From NCBI GenBank assembly GCA_041477005.1, contig JBGOUJ010000052.1, positions 1-21,323 of the forward strand: a stretch of 21,323 nt of DNA, in the 5' to 3' direction. Shown here piece by piece: positions 21,226 through 21,323 of this stretch. The number at the start of each line of letters is the position of its first letter. Position 1 is the first letter of the stretch. This stretch comes from JBGOUJ01 sp041477005 (GTDB taxonomy: Bacteria > Acidobacteriota > Terriglobia > Bryobacterales > JACQDG01). The notes beneath the pieces were generated by a model that made no database searches, was not told the origin of the DNA, and was given only the letters and a program-made list of their open reading frames with translations. The position numbers and the translations under genes are program-made.

Positions 21226-21303
21226 CCGGTCTCCTCGTGGAGCGGGATGTTAAGCTCCCCAATGAAGGACGCACTCTAGGGTGCAATTCAAAGAGGAGAC
21301 CGG
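21226..21303 (+). promoter_or_regulatory. Predicted three-way-junction leader that hides a ribosome site
   Basis: CCGGTCTCCTC (21226-21236) is the exact reverse complement of GAGGAGACCGG (21293-21303). Between them lie two small hairpins: GGAGC/GCTCC (21239-21243 with 21254-21258) and GCAC/GTGC (21271-21274 with 21281-21284). The 3' arm of the outer 11-bp stem contains the GAGGAG ribosome site of the ATG at 21306, so the folded RNA would block translation. Confidence 0.55.
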
Positions 21304-21305
21304 AC

Positions 21306-21323
21306 ATGGAGAAGAATAACAGA
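21306..21323 (+). CDS. Start of an unidentified gene, cut by the window edge
   Basis: ATG 21306 is followed by six codons (MEKNNR) before the window ends. GAGGAG (21293-21298) lies seven bases upstream. The short charged opening would suit many proteins, including transposases, so no function can be given. Confidence 0.5.

Noticed and set aside
1..21323. CRISPR array, tRNA or rRNA genes
   Set aside because: No short regularly spaced repeats with unique spacers, and no cloverleaf or rRNA-like sequence was noticed on reading both strands. This was by eye only.

Overview
The window looks like chromosomal DNA of an Acidobacteriota bacterium, probably close to Solibacter/Bryobacter. The reasons are high GC, a carboxypeptidase-regulatory/TonB-receptor ('Oar-like') outer-membrane protein, a TolB/WD40-type propeller of the sort fused to acidobacterial Ser/Thr kinases, many secreted proteins of unknown function, and a short dispersed repeat that reads 'PLAYARGSV' when translated. 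This assignment is inference from gene content.

Layout. (1) 1-3711 is patchy accessory DNA: the 3' end of a parallel beta-helix protein, an ORF6N-domain gene, a tightly coupled VapBC-type toxin-antitoxin pair, roughly 400 bp of decayed DNA, a 56-codon zinc-ribbon ORF, and a propeller fragment that has lost its 5' part. (2) 3752-9514 (minus) is one very large secreted protein. An N-terminal domain of about 450 residues is followed by five tandem 270-272-residue units, each an Ig-like domain plus a 'QGTWKG' beta-sandwich-like domain. (3) 9852-13124 (minus) is the TonB-dependent receptor. Its promoter region, which contains a palindrome, diverges from the promoter of a TPR protein (13326-15002, plus). 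(4) 15110-16402 (minus) is a secreted amidohydrolase, followed by a lipoprotein (16755-17273), an MBL-fold hydrolase (17535-18398), a 5'-truncated HTH protein, an unclassified 310-aa gene on the minus strand, a secreted protein of unknown function (19960-20871), a truncated GxxExxY gene (20966-21220), and the first codons of another gene at the right edge.

How the genes work together. Most intact genes encode envelope or exported proteins: an outer-membrane receptor, a giant secreted protein with possible binding domains, a lipoprotein and periplasmic hydrolases. This fits surface polymer handling. No single operon unites them; gene orientations alternate and only the toxin-antitoxin pair is clearly coupled.

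I did not find a clear, complete new defence or mobile system. The signals most worth a second look are the mosaic A-B-A-B structure of the repeat array in the giant gene, a predicted three-way-junction leader that would bury the ribosome binding site of the gene at the right edge, an amidohydrolase lacking the usual catalytic Asp, and inverted dispersed repeats flanking the broken GxxExxY gene.
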